Source: Sphingomonas liriopis (GTDB taxonomy: Bacteria; Pseudomonadota; Alphaproteobacteria; Sphingomonadales; Sphingomonadaceae). From it: a DNA stretch of 64,000 bases. Below, piece by piece: positions 14,002 to 21,241 of the stretch. A program made the position numbers and the translations under genes. Every line of letters begins with the position of its first letter. Position 1 is the first letter of the stretch. Under the pieces are notes generated by a model that saw only the letters and a program-made list of their open reading frames with translations, was not told the origin of the DNA and ran no database searches. Location: NCBI RefSeq assembly GCF_024211255.1, contig NZ_JAMLDY010000014.1, forward strand, positions 28,585 through 92,584, in the 5' to 3' direction.

Positions 14002-15624
14002 ATGTCCAAGATTATCCGGCTGCAGGCCGACAACTTCAAGAAGCTGACCGTCATCGACATCGCGCCCGGCGGCGGCGTCGTGCCGATCCGGGGCCGCAAC
14101 GCGCAGGGCAAGTCCTCCACGCTTGACGCGATCATGGCGGCGCTCGGCGGCAAGGCGGTGATGCCCTCTCGCCCGGTGCGCCGCGGCGAGGACGAGGGAT
14201 CGATCCGCGTCGAGCTCGACGACGGCGTCGTGATCCTCCGCCGGTTCACCCAGGACGGGAAGGGCGACAGCATCGAGGTCACCAACGCCGACGGGTTCCG
14301 CGCGCCGTCGCCGCAGAAGATGCTCGACGGGCTCTATGCGTCGGTCGCGTTCGACCCGCTGGCGTTCACGCGGCTGGATGCCAAGGCGCAGCTGGCCCGG
14401 CTCCGGCAGCTGGTGAAGCTCGACGTCGACGTCGACGCGCTCGAGCGCCAGATCGCTGCCGACTACGATGCGCGCCGCGACAAGAACCGCGAGAAGGATC
14501 GCGAGGCCGCGCGCTTGCTACAGATGCCGACCTATCCCGACGCGGCTGCGCAGAAGGTCGACGAGGCCGCGCTCGAGACGCAGATCGCCACGGCATCGGT
14601 GACAAACGGCCAGATCGAGCGTCGCCGGGTGAACCGGGAGGAGTTCGGCCGCGCGATCGACAGCAACAAGGCGCTGGCGGTCAGGTGCCGGGAGGATATC
14701 CTCGCGCGGGAGGAGCGCCTGCGACAGCTTCGCCAAGAACTAGCGGAATTGGATGAGACGATCGCCGCACAGGAGAAGCAGCTGGCCGAGGCCGAGCCGC
14801 TCCCCGATCCCGTCGACGTGTCCGAGGTGCAGGCCGCCCTGCGCGCCGCGCGCGACACGAACGCGAAGATCGCCGCCGAAGCAGCCCATGTCGCGCAGAA
14901 GATGTATGTCGAACGGCTGAACCTCGAGAGCGCCGAGCTATCCGGCCAGATCGACGGCCGGCGCGAGGCAATCGCCGCATCGATCGAGCGGGCGAACATG
15001 CCCGTGCCCGGCCTGTCGTTCGGCGACGGCGAGGTGCTGTTCAATGGCCTGCCGCTGGATCAGGCATCGTCGGCCGAGCAGCTGCGCGTGTCGACGGCGA
15101 TCGGCATGGCGACGTCGCCGAAGCTCCGCGTCATGCTGGTACGCGACGGCTCGCTGCTGGACGACGAGGGCGAGCGGATCCTCGCGACGCTCGCCGAGGA
15201 GAACGACTTTCAGTTGTGGGTCGAGGCGGTCGACACCAGCGGGAAGGTCGGGATCGTGCTCGAGGACGGCGCCGTCGTGTCGATCGATGGCGAGCCGGCA
15301 CCGGAGCCAGAAGCCATTGCCGCGCCGAAGCGCCGGCAGAAGAAATCCGCAGCGGGTGGGGAGCCGGAAACGGTGGTCGAGCCCGCGAGCGGCCAGGGGG
15401 AGGATGGCGGTGTCGCTCCCGTCGCCTCCCCCGAACCCTCCACCGTCGGCCCCGACATCGACACCGTCGCGCCGAACGATGCCGACTTCGAACCTCGTCA
15501 TGATGACGGCGATGACGGCGACGTGCAGCCCGAGGCGGACACCCTGCCGTGGGAGGAAGCCGAGCCCGAGCCCGAGCCCGAGCCGGTGCGCGCGCCTACC
15601 GAGCCCATGGGCCTGTTCGACTGA
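14002..15624 (+). CDS. SbcC/Rad50-like ATPase with short coiled coil and acidic tail
   Basis: 540 residues; ATG 14002 follows the leader box, and longer frames read through the previous gene. The N-terminus is an SMC/Rad50-type ATPase: Walker A GRNAQGKSS (about residues 32-40). Residues 140-330 are charged helices, a much shorter coiled coil than SbcC. The signature-like SSAEQLRVS and the LVRDGSLLDDEGE Walker B/D-loop segment follow (about 355-395). The last 130 residues are an acidic Pro/Asp/Glu-rich disordered tail ending MGLFD. Such proteins bind DNA ends and often work with a nuclease; none is adjacent, so it may serve the DUF3799 or VRR-NUC protein. Confidence 0.72.
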   Translation: MSKIIRLQADNFKKLTVIDIAPGGGVVPIRGRNAQGKSSTLDAIMAALGGKAVMPSRPVRRGEDEGSIRVELDDGVVILRRFTQDGKGDSIEVTNADGFRAPSPQKMLDGLYASVAFDPLAFTRLDAKAQLARLRQLVKLDVDVDALERQIAADYDARRDKNREKDREAARLLQMPTYPDAAAQKVDEAALETQIATASVTNGQIERRRVNREEFGRAIDSNKALAVRCREDILAREERLRQLRQELAELDETIAAQEKQLAEAEPLPDPVDVSEVQAALRAARDTNAKIAAEAAHVAQKMYVERLNLESAELSGQIDGRREAIAASIERANMPVPGLSFGDGEVLFNGLPLDQASSAEQLRVSTAIGMATSPKLRVMLVRDGSLLDDEGERILATLAEENDFQLWVEAVDTSGKVGIVLEDGAVVSIDGEPAPEPEAIAAPKRRQKKSAAGGEPETVVEPASGQGEDGGVAPVASPEPSTVGPDIDTVAPNDADFEPRHDDGDDGDVQPEADTLPWEEAEPEPEPEPVRAPTEPMGLFD

Positions 15625-15758
15625 TGTCGCTCTACGATCACGACAACCCCCAGCATCTGGCCTACCTCGCCGCCCACCGCGCGCGGCGAGAGGACCGGGA
15701 GCGGAAGGGGTTCCAGCAGCAGCGCCGGCCGGACCGGCAGGGAGGCAACCGTGGTTAA
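15624..15758 (+). CDS. Very small charged phage protein
   Basis: 44 residues from ATG 15624, overlapping the preceding TGA and the following gene by eight bases. Basic and His-rich (MSLYDHDNPQHLAYLAAHRA start, QQQRRPDRQGGNRG end). It may be a coupling peptide or an RNA- or DNA-binding tail; there is nothing to decide between them. Confidence 0.4.
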   Translation: MSLYDHDNPQHLAYLAAHRARREDRERKGFQQQRRPDRQGGNRG

Positions 15759-16263
15759 GGAGCCAGCCCACCGCCACAACGGCGGCCCGCTATCCGACGA
15801 GGATCGGCGAAAGCTTTGGGATCATGTTCGCGCGCGCGAAGCCCTGAACGAGCAACAGGATGAAATCCGCCTCGATATCTCCGCCCGTAAAGAGCTCATC
15901 AAGGCCGACGGCTTCGACGTGAACATGGTCGAGCTCATCCTGAAACGCCGGAAGGCAGGCGAGGGTGAGACGGCAGCGGCGGACAGCATCATCCGCATCT
16001 ACGAAGAGGGCCTGCGCGATCAGGGCGCGTTGCCGCTCGAGCAAACACGGAAACCGACGACACCCGTCCGCCGCCCGCTCGAGGACATCGCCCGCGATCT
16101 GCACGGCGAGGAACTGCCGCCGATGCCCGAGAAGCTGGATCCGGAGGTCCGGGAGGCGGCCGAGCGGCTGAACGAGTTGCTCAAGCGAAACGGTGCAACG
16201 ATGACGATGGGAAGCGGCGACAATGCCGTGACGTTCGGCGCCGGCATGATCGATCCGTTCTGA
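15751..16263 (+). CDS. GapR-like (DUF2312) DNA-binding protein
   Basis: 170 residues from GTG 15751. Residues about 20-92 match the GapR pattern: a helix (LWDHVRAREALNEQQDEIRLD), the hallmark GFDV (54-57), a basic RRK (66-68), then SIIRIYEEGL. Chromosomal GapR in alphaproteobacteria is a nucleoid protein that clamps overtwisted DNA ahead of replication and transcription forks. This copy has an extra C-terminal 80 residues, acidic and helical, that host GapR lacks. It sits in the phage recombination unit, so it may protect or organise phage DNA during replication. Domain assignment is by pattern; the role is inferred. Confidence 0.7.
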   Translation: MVKEPAHRHNGGPLSDEDRRKLWDHVRAREALNEQQDEIRLDISARKELIKADGFDVNMVELILKRRKAGEGETAAADSIIRIYEEGLRDQGALPLEQTRKPTTPVRRPLEDIARDLHGEELPPMPEKLDPEVREAAERLNELLKRNGATMTMGSGDNAVTFGAGMIDPF

Positions 16264-16268
16264 TGATA

Positions 16269-16298
16269 GGGCGCCGGTTTGCCCCCGCACCGGCGCCC
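16269..16298 (+). terminator. Hairpin after the GapR-like gene
   Basis: GGGCGCCGG and CCGGCGCCC form a nine-base stem around a 12-base loop, six bases past the stop. No T run follows, so read-through into the integrase genes is likely. Confidence 0.45.
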
Positions 16299-16340
16299 TG
16301 GGCGGGATAGGTCACCCTGTCGCCCGAAGCATCCACGTAC

Positions 16341-16356
16341 CACAGCCATGGGAAAC
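16341..16356 (+). repeat. CACAGCC leader box, copy 6
   Basis: CACAGCCATGGGAAAC precedes the ATG at 16363 by six bases. Like copy 4 it reads CCATGG rather than CCAAGG. Confidence 0.45.
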
Positions 16357-16362
16357 TAGAAG

Positions 16363-16506
16363 ATGAACACGAAGGTCGCAGTCCGCATCAAGCGCGGTGA
16401 AAGCCCCACCCGTAGCCGGGTCGCCGCCTGCGCGCTCGAACTCGCCGGGTATCGCGCCCGCATCGTGCGCCGCAATGGCCACCCCGTTCGCGTCTGGACC
16501 CTGTGA
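16363..16506 (+). CDS. Small basic phage protein
   Basis: 47 residues from ATG 16363, placed by the leader box. Very basic (MNTKVAVRIKRGESPTRSRV, ending NGHPVRVWTL). Its stop overlaps the start of the recombinase gene (TGATG), so the two are translationally coupled. A small basic partner directly upstream of a recombinase could act as a directionality factor, but no excisionase signature is evident. Confidence 0.45.
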   Translation: MNTKVAVRIKRGESPTRSRVAACALELAGYRARIVRRNGHPVRVWTL

Positions 16507-17405
16507 TGAACGTCACCGAAGCCCTCGCAGCTTGGCGCTCCTACCGAGAGCAGATGGTCCGCCTGCGCCTCGTCGCCGAGAGCACGTACGATAACCAGAC
16601 GGCGATCGTTATGCAGCTGCAGCGCGCGCTCGGCGAGCACGCGCTCGACCAGCTGCGCAAGTCGCACATCGAGCTTTGGATGGGTGAACGGCTGCAGACC
16701 TGCGCGCCCGTCACCGTACGCGGCGAGCTCAACGTCCTGCGGCAGGTGCTCAATTGGTGCGTGGATGAGGGGCATCTCCTCGCCAAGCCGCGCTTCCCGA
16801 CGCTGTCGGTCGCCAACGTCGAGGCCGACCTGCCGTCGGACGACGCGTTCCTTTGGGTGCTCGCGAACGTGCCCGAGCAGCACGCCCGCGCGCTCGAATT
16901 CATGATGCTGACCGGGCTATCCCCGCACGAACTCGAGCGGGTGCAAAGCCGCGATTACGTGCCGCAATTCGTCGGGACGACGCAGGCCGCGCCCGGCGAG
17001 CGCCATTATATCGGCATCGGGCAGCGGCCGGACTTTCCTGTAAAGCAACCCAGCCGGCGACGCTGGGCGCCGCTCAACGACCGCGCCCGCGCCCTGTGGT
17101 TCGAGGCGTCAGCAGGACGTGCGCCGGATCAGCAGGTTTTTTCGTCCGTCGCGGCGATGCAGAAGGCGATCCGCCGCGCCGTCGACGCGCTGGTGCACGA
17201 ATGCGCAGCCGGTCCCGCCGGTGTCCGCAGCATCACCCCCAAGCTGATGCGCAAGTGGTTCGCCTCCAAGGTCGCCAGCCAGCAGCCCGAGCACGTCCTG
17301 CAGCGCTTGATGGGCCATGCGCCCGGATCACCAATCACCCGCCGGCATTACGTCCGGTCCAACGAGGGGCAGGGCAGGGATGCCGTTGCCGATCTGAGCC
17401 TATGA
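16506..17405 (+). CDS. Tyrosine recombinase with degenerate active site
   Basis: 299 residues from ATG 16506. An N-terminal core-binding region is followed by a catalytic-type domain: LTGLSPHELERVQ (box I region), the RRRWAPL strand, TPKLMRKWFASKVA (box II) and LMGHAPGSPITRRHYV with GH and Tyr. In box I the essential Arg of TGLR is Ser, and in box II the His of HxLR is Lys, while the second Arg, GH and Tyr remain. Loss of Arg I usually abolishes strand cleavage. It overlaps a small gene on each side and precedes a complete integrase, so it may be an accessory or architectural partner, or a decaying duplicate. Confidence 0.72.
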   Translation: MNVTEALAAWRSYREQMVRLRLVAESTYDNQTAIVMQLQRALGEHALDQLRKSHIELWMGERLQTCAPVTVRGELNVLRQVLNWCVDEGHLLAKPRFPTLSVANVEADLPSDDAFLWVLANVPEQHARALEFMMLTGLSPHELERVQSRDYVPQFVGTTQAAPGERHYIGIGQRPDFPVKQPSRRRWAPLNDRARALWFEASAGRAPDQQVFSSVAAMQKAIRRAVDALVHECAAGPAGVRSITPKLMRKWFASKVASQQPEHVLQRLMGHAPGSPITRRHYVRSNEGQGRDAVADLSL

Positions 17406-17584
17406 CCGCACCCGCTCGCTTCAAACAGGACGACATCGCCCGCGCCGTTTCCGGCGTCATCAAGGGAGGCATGCGCCCCGGCCGCGTTGAGATTGACCCG
17501 AACGGGAAGATCGTCATCCTGTCCGACACCGTCGCCCCGGCCGTCGAGCCGAACCCATGGGATACGTGCCTTGGCAAAGCGTAG
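17402..17584 (+). CDS. Small alphaproteobacterial phage protein upstream of integrase
   Basis: 60 residues from ATG 17402, overlapping the previous stop, with its end overlapping the integrase start. It fits a family often found just before integrases in alphaproteobacterial prophages, with the pattern FKQDDIARAV then GRVEIDPNGKIVI. A helix followed by a beta hairpin is expected. It may help DNA binding or excision; this is inferred from position only. Confidence 0.55.
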   Translation: MTAPARFKQDDIARAVSGVIKGGMRPGRVEIDPNGKIVILSDTVAPAVEPNPWDTCLGKA

Positions 17585-18698
17585 GTTCCTCCCCGAGTTC
17601 GTCACTGCCTTCAAGGATCGGCACGGCAAGGAGCGCCTGCGCTTCCGGCGCAAGGGCTATGCCGGCGGGTACTTCAAGGCGGCGCTCGGCACCGAGGAAT
17701 TCCGTGCCGAATATCGGGTGTTCATGGATGCGGAGGCGCCGATGGTCGCGGCCGATCGCGCCGCGCCCGGCTCGGTCGCCGATCTGGTCACCCGCTATTT
17801 CGCCACGCCGACCCGGCTCGGTCCGACCGCGCAGACCCAGGCGACGGTTCGCGGCATCCTCGACGGGTTCCGGCGGGAATATGGCCACCTCCCGGTCGCG
17901 CGCATGACGTTCGAGCACGTCGAGGCGATCGTCGCCGCGCGCATCCCGAAGAGGCAGGAGGGCAAGCGGATCGTCGGCGGCATTCAGGCGGCGCGGAAGC
18001 TGCGCAAGGAGCTCGTGCGCCTGTTCGCGTTCGCCAAGAAGGCCGGGATGCATGCCTCGAACCCGGCGGCCGATGCAGACCGCGTGAAGATCGGCCCCGG
18101 TCAGCGGTCCAGCGGCCACCATACATGGACCGAGGAGGAGATTACCCAATACCGGGAGCACCACGCGCTCGGTACCAAGGCCCGCCTTGCGATGGAGCTC
18201 ATGCTCTGGACCGATCAGCGGCGCGGTGATGCGATCCGGATGGGTCGCCAGCACATCCGCGACGGGCGGCTGCACTTCACCCAGGGCAAGACCGGCTCCG
18301 ACCTCGGTCTGCCCGTCGCGCCGCAGCTGCTGGAGGCGATTGTCGCCATGCCGCCAGCGCAAAAGGGCCACCTGTGCTTCCTCGTGACGGAGTTCGGGAA
18401 GCCGTTCAGCGATGCCGGGTTCGGCAACTGGTTTCGGAAACGGTGCGACGAGGCGGGCCTGCCGCAGTGCGCCGCGCACGGCCTGCGCAAGGCGACGATG
18501 CGCCGCATGGCCGAGCTCGGCATGTCGAACCAGTCGATGAAGTCCGTGTCCGGCCACAAGACCGATCAGGAGGTGTCGCGCTACACCCGCGCGGTCAATC
18601 AGCAGCGCATGGCGGACCAAGCGATCGGCATGCTGGCGCGGTGGGAAATGTCTAACCTGCCTGCGAGGTTAGACACCAACGATGCGGAAAGTGGCTGA
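17571..18698 (+). CDS. int: Phage integrase, tyrosine recombinase
   Basis: 375 residues from TTG 17571 (reading AKRRFLPEFV), chosen because relatives begin with this segment; the longer frame from 17487 reads through the preceding small gene. The complete catalytic set is present: Arg217 (TDQRRGD), His303 and Arg306 (HGLR), His329 (SGHKT) and Tyr338 (SRYTR). Enzymes of this family recombine phage and chromosomal att sites. The gene ends 24 bases from the 3' end of a tRNA-Ala gene, marking that tRNA as the integration target. Confidence 0.92.
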   Translation: MAKRRFLPEFVTAFKDRHGKERLRFRRKGYAGGYFKAALGTEEFRAEYRVFMDAEAPMVAADRAAPGSVADLVTRYFATPTRLGPTAQTQATVRGILDGFRREYGHLPVARMTFEHVEAIVAARIPKRQEGKRIVGGIQAARKLRKELVRLFAFAKKAGMHASNPAADADRVKIGPGQRSSGHHTWTEEEITQYREHHALGTKARLAMELMLWTDQRRGDAIRMGRQHIRDGRLHFTQGKTGSDLGLPVAPQLLEAIVAMPPAQKGHLCFLVTEFGKPFSDAGFGNWFRKRCDEAGLPQCAAHGLRKATMRRMAELGMSNQSMKSVSGHKTDQEVSRYTRAVNQQRMADQAIGMLARWEMSNLPARLDTNDAESG

Positions 18699-18722
18699 TT
18701 TCTGCCGTTTCTGTCGGGGTGG

Positions 18723-18770
18723 TGGTGGAGCTGAGGGGAATCGAACCCCTGACCTCTGCAGTGCGATTGC
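18723..18770. other. Probable attR overlapping the tRNA-Ala 3' half
   Basis: The integrase gene abuts the 3' side of an intact tRNA gene. In such elements the phage carries a copy of the tRNA 3' half that restores the gene on integration. The core is expected within this segment but its exact length cannot be fixed without attL, which lies outside the window. Confidence 0.55.
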
Positions 18771-18798
18771 AGCGCTCTCCCATCTGAGCTACAGCCCC
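18723..18798 (-). tRNA. tRNA-Ala (anticodon CGC)
   Basis: 76 bases fold as a complete cloverleaf: acceptor stem GGGGCTG/CAGCTCC (one mispair), D arm GCTC..GAGC, anticodon stem CTGCA/TGCAG with loop ATCGCAC, T arm AGGGG-TTCGATT-CCCCT, and an encoded CCA end. Loop positions 34-36 read CGC, so it decodes GCG alanine codons. It is the target of the prophage on its left. Confidence 0.93.
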
Positions 18799-18961
18799 GC
18801 ACCCCGGGACCCGGGCGCCGCCCGGGAGCGAGCCCATTAGCCGGGCCGCGAAATTGATGCAACAGCGCCGATGCGGATCGTCGAAATTTCCGGCGCGTGA
18901 TCCCGCTGCGACCAACCGCCTCGCCGACGCGACGCAAAGTCGTTGCGCGCCCTCAACGACA

Positions 18962-18985
18962 GGAACGAAGCGCTCGAACGCGGTT
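18962..18985 (+). promoter_or_regulatory. Possible general-stress (EcfG) promoter
   Basis: GGAAC at 18962-18966 is followed after 15 bases by GGTT at 18982-18985, close to but not matching the GGAAC-N16/17-CGTT consensus. It lies 75 bases upstream of the DUF2171 gene, a type of gene often under the stress sigma factor in sphingomonads. Confidence 0.3.
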
Positions 18986-19059
18986 TGTTATCCGCGGAGC
19001 AGGGACGCGCGCCAACGACGTGCCCCGCACCCGCAGGAGCGATACTTCAGGAGACCATC

Positions 19060-20142
19060 ATGGGCTACGAACGTTATCCGCGCGGCACCGATCCGCAGAG
19101 CGATTATTACGGCCGCATCGACCCGCAGGACTATGGCCGCGATTACGGCGCGGGACGCGATTACAGCTATTCGAGCGCACGCGACTATCGCGCCGCCGGG
19201 GCGTACGACGACCGTGACCGTGACCGTGACCGTGACCGTGACCGCCAGGGCTATGGCGCGCGCGAATACGGCAACCAGCGCTACGGCCAGCGCGACCAGC
19301 AGCAGCGCGGCGACTATAGTCGCGATTCCTACGACCGCAGCCGCTACGGCGCCGACGCCGACCGCTATCGCGGGCCGGAACGCGAATATCACGGCAGCTA
19401 CGGCTCGGGCAGCCGCCGCTTCGAGGATTTCGGCCGCACCGCGCATGCCGACGACGACGATTACCGCAATCGCCAGGCACCGCGCGGCCAGCAGGGCTAC
19501 GGCCGCCAGCCGCAGGGCTATGAATACGAGGACCGCGGCTTCTTCGCGCGCGCCGGCGACGAGGTCCGCTCGTGGTTCGGCGACGAGGAGGCGGAGCGCC
19601 GCCGCGAATATGATTCGCGCCTCGACGAACGCGCCTATGGCGCGCGCGACGACGATTACCACAGCTGGCGCCGCGGCCAGATCGACGCGCTCGACCGCGA
19701 CTATCACGAATATCGCCGCGAGAACCGCACCAAGTTCGACAACGAATTCGGCGCGTGGCGCACCAGCCGCCAGGGCCAGCGCGACCTGCTGAACAAGGTC
19801 GAGGAGCATGCGGATGTCGTCGGCTCCGACGGCGAGCATGTCGGCACGGTCGACAAGGTGCGCGGCGATCGCATCCTGCTGACCAAGAACGACGCCGATG
19901 CCGGCGGTCGCCATCATTCGATCCCGTCGAGCTGGCTCGACGCGGTCGACGGCAAGGTGACGCTGCGCAAGACCGCCGCCGAAGCCAAGGCGGCGTGGCG
20001 CGACGAGGAGCGCAACCAGGCGCTGTTCGGCGACGACAGCGATGGCAACCGCCGCCCGACGCAGACAGGCGCGCAATCGTCGGCGACCAGCACGTCGACG
20101 GACGGCAAGACGCTGAACCGGAGCTTCTCGGGCACCTATTGA
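19060..20142 (+). CDS. DUF2171/PRC-barrel-like stress protein with Tyr/Arg/Asp-rich region
   Basis: 360 residues from ATG 19060 with a GGAG site seven bases upstream. Residues 1-170 are low complexity, rich in Tyr, Arg, Asp and Gly, including a DR repeat. An acidic SWFGDEEAERR segment follows. Residues about 243-310 form a DUF2171 fold (HADVVGSDGEHVGTVDKVRG, SIPSSWLDAVDGKVTL), related to PRC barrels. There is no signal peptide. Proteins of this type in sphingomonads are associated with stress; the exact role is unknown. The Tyr/Arg-rich stretch resembles regions that condense with nucleic acids. A strong terminator follows. Confidence 0.7.
   Translation: MGYERYPRGTDPQSDYYGRIDPQDYGRDYGAGRDYSYSSARDYRAAGAYDDRDRDRDRDRDRQGYGAREYGNQRYGQRDQQQRGDYSRDSYDRSRYGADADRYRGPEREYHGSYGSGSRRFEDFGRTAHADDDDYRNRQAPRGQQGYGRQPQGYEYEDRGFFARAGDEVRSWFGDEEAERRREYDSRLDERAYGARDDDYHSWRRGQIDALDRDYHEYRRENRTKFDNEFGAWRTSRQGQRDLLNKVEEHADVVGSDGEHVGTVDKVRGDRILLTKNDADAGGRHHSIPSSWLDAVDGKVTLRKTAAEAKAAWRDEERNQALFGDDSDGNRRPTQTGAQSSATSTSTDGKTLNRSFSGTY
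19210..19245 (+). repeat. GACCGT hexamer repeat encoding Asp-Arg
   Basis: Five perfect GACCGT units plus GACCGC, encoding six Asp-Arg pairs within the DUF2171 protein. The perfect DNA repetition makes copy number prone to change by slippage in steps of two residues, without frameshift. Confidence 0.8.
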
Positions 20143-20165
20143 GGCCCGGCGAACCTCGACAGGGA

Positions 20166-20193
20166 AAGGCCCGGGTATCCCCCGGGCCTTTTT
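20166..20193 (+). terminator. Rho-independent terminator
   Basis: AAGGCCCGGG and CCCGGGCCTT form a perfect ten-base stem around TATCC, followed by three more T residues. It terminates the DUF2171 gene. Confidence 0.85.
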
Positions 20194-20251
20194 CGTTGCA
20201 GATCGCAACTGATCCCGCCACATTGGCCGCAAATCTTCAGGAGACCCGACG

Positions 20252-21241
20252 ATGGCACGCGCATGGACACTCGCCTCCCGCCCCAAGGGGCTGCCGACGC
20301 CGGAGAATTTCGCGCTGGTCGACCTGCCGCCGCGCGAGCTCGCCGAGGGTGAGGTGCGCATCGCCAACCGCTGGTTGTCGGTCGATCCTTACATGCGCGG
20401 CCGGATGAACGACGTGAAGAGCTACACGCCTCCGTTCGAACTGGGCGCGCCGATGCAGGGCGGTGCGATCGGCGAGGTGATCGAGAGCCGCTCCGACCGG
20501 TTCAAGGCGGGCGAGATGGTCCAGCATTTCGGCGGCTGGCGCGAAGAGGCGGTCCTGCCCGCCGATCAGGTCCAGCCGCTCCCGCAGCTCGACGTCGATC
20601 CGCAGGCCTATCTGGGGCAGCTCGGCATGCCGGGGATGACCGCCTATTTCGGGTTGCTCGAGGTCGCGCAGGCGAAGGAGGGCGACACCGTCTTCGTCTC
20701 CGCCGCGGCGGGCGCGGTCGGATCGACCGTGGTGCAGATCGCCAAGGCGAAGGGCTGCCGCGTGATCGGATCGGCGGGCGGCGCGGATAAATGCGCCTGG
20801 GTCGAATCGCTCGGCGCCGATGCGGTGATCGACTACAAGAGCGGTACGCCGGTGGTGAAGGCGCTGGGCGAGGTCGCGCGCACCGGCATCGACGTCTATT
20901 TCGACAATGTCGGCGGCGAGCATCTCGACGCGGCGCTGGCACACGGCAACCAGGGCGCACGCTTCGCGATCTGCGGGATGATCGACGTCTACAACAGCGC
21001 CAAGCCGACCGAATTGCGCTATCTCGCCCGGCTGATCGGCATGCGGATGCGGATTCAGGGCTTCATCGTCAGTGACTATACCGACCGCGCCGCCGACTTC
21101 TATCGCGACATGGGCGGCTGGCTGAAGGACGGCAAGCTGCAGCGCAACGAAACGGTGTTCGACGGGCTCGACGCGATGCCCGACGCGTTCCTGGGACTGT
21201 TTTCCGGCGGCAACACGGGCAAGATGCTGGTGCGCGTCTAA
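20252..21241 (+). CDS. curA: NADP-dependent medium-chain reductase, CurA-like
   Basis: 329 residues of the zinc-independent medium-chain dehydrogenase/reductase family (CurA, leukotriene B4 12-hydroxydehydrogenase, alkenal reductases). Family marks are SVDPYMRGRM (43-52), GMTAYFGLLEVAQ (about 128-140), the nucleotide loop AAAGAVGS (151-158), and DVYFDNVGGEHLDAAL. Such enzymes reduce the C=C bond of alpha,beta-unsaturated carbonyls with NADPH. A GGAG site precedes the ATG. The stop overlaps that of the convergent glycosyltransferase gene by four bases. The substrate is not deducible; the symbol indicates the closest named relative. Confidence 0.82.
   Translation: MARAWTLASRPKGLPTPENFALVDLPPRELAEGEVRIANRWLSVDPYMRGRMNDVKSYTPPFELGAPMQGGAIGEVIESRSDRFKAGEMVQHFGGWREEAVLPADQVQPLPQLDVDPQAYLGQLGMPGMTAYFGLLEVAQAKEGDTVFVSAAAGAVGSTVVQIAKAKGCRVIGSAGGADKCAWVESLGADAVIDYKSGTPVVKALGEVARTGIDVYFDNVGGEHLDAALAHGNQGARFAICGMIDVYNSAKPTELRYLARLIGMRMRIQGFIVSDYTDRAADFYRDMGGWLKDGKLQRNETVFDGLDAMPDAFLGLFSGGNTGKMLVRV

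Larger units (their letters stand above)
1..18770. mobile_element. Prophage or phage-derived element, right part
   Basis: The block is bounded on the right by an integrase whose gene abuts the 3' end of a tRNA-Ala gene, the classic layout of a phage integrated into a tRNA. Inside are a CI/LexA-type repressor, a Cro-like protein, a VapE/Toprim primase-helicase, Dam-type methylase, VRR-NUC nuclease, DUF3799 exonuclease, recombination ATPases and many tiny overlapping genes, all phage early-region hallmarks. No capsid, terminase or tail gene is visible; if present they lie left of position 1. It could therefore be a full prophage, a satellite or a degraded remnant. The left boundary and attL are not in the window. 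Confidence 0.85.

Noticed and set aside
19210..19245. GACCGT repeats as an iteron or replication origin
   Set aside because: They lie in phase within a coding sequence and encode an Asp-Arg run consistent with the surrounding composition.
18988..20367. Long hydrophobic minus-strand frame opposite the DUF2171 gene
   Set aside because: It mirrors the Tyr/Arg/Asp repeats as Val/Ala/Ile runs and crosses a strong terminator; an artefact of codon bias.
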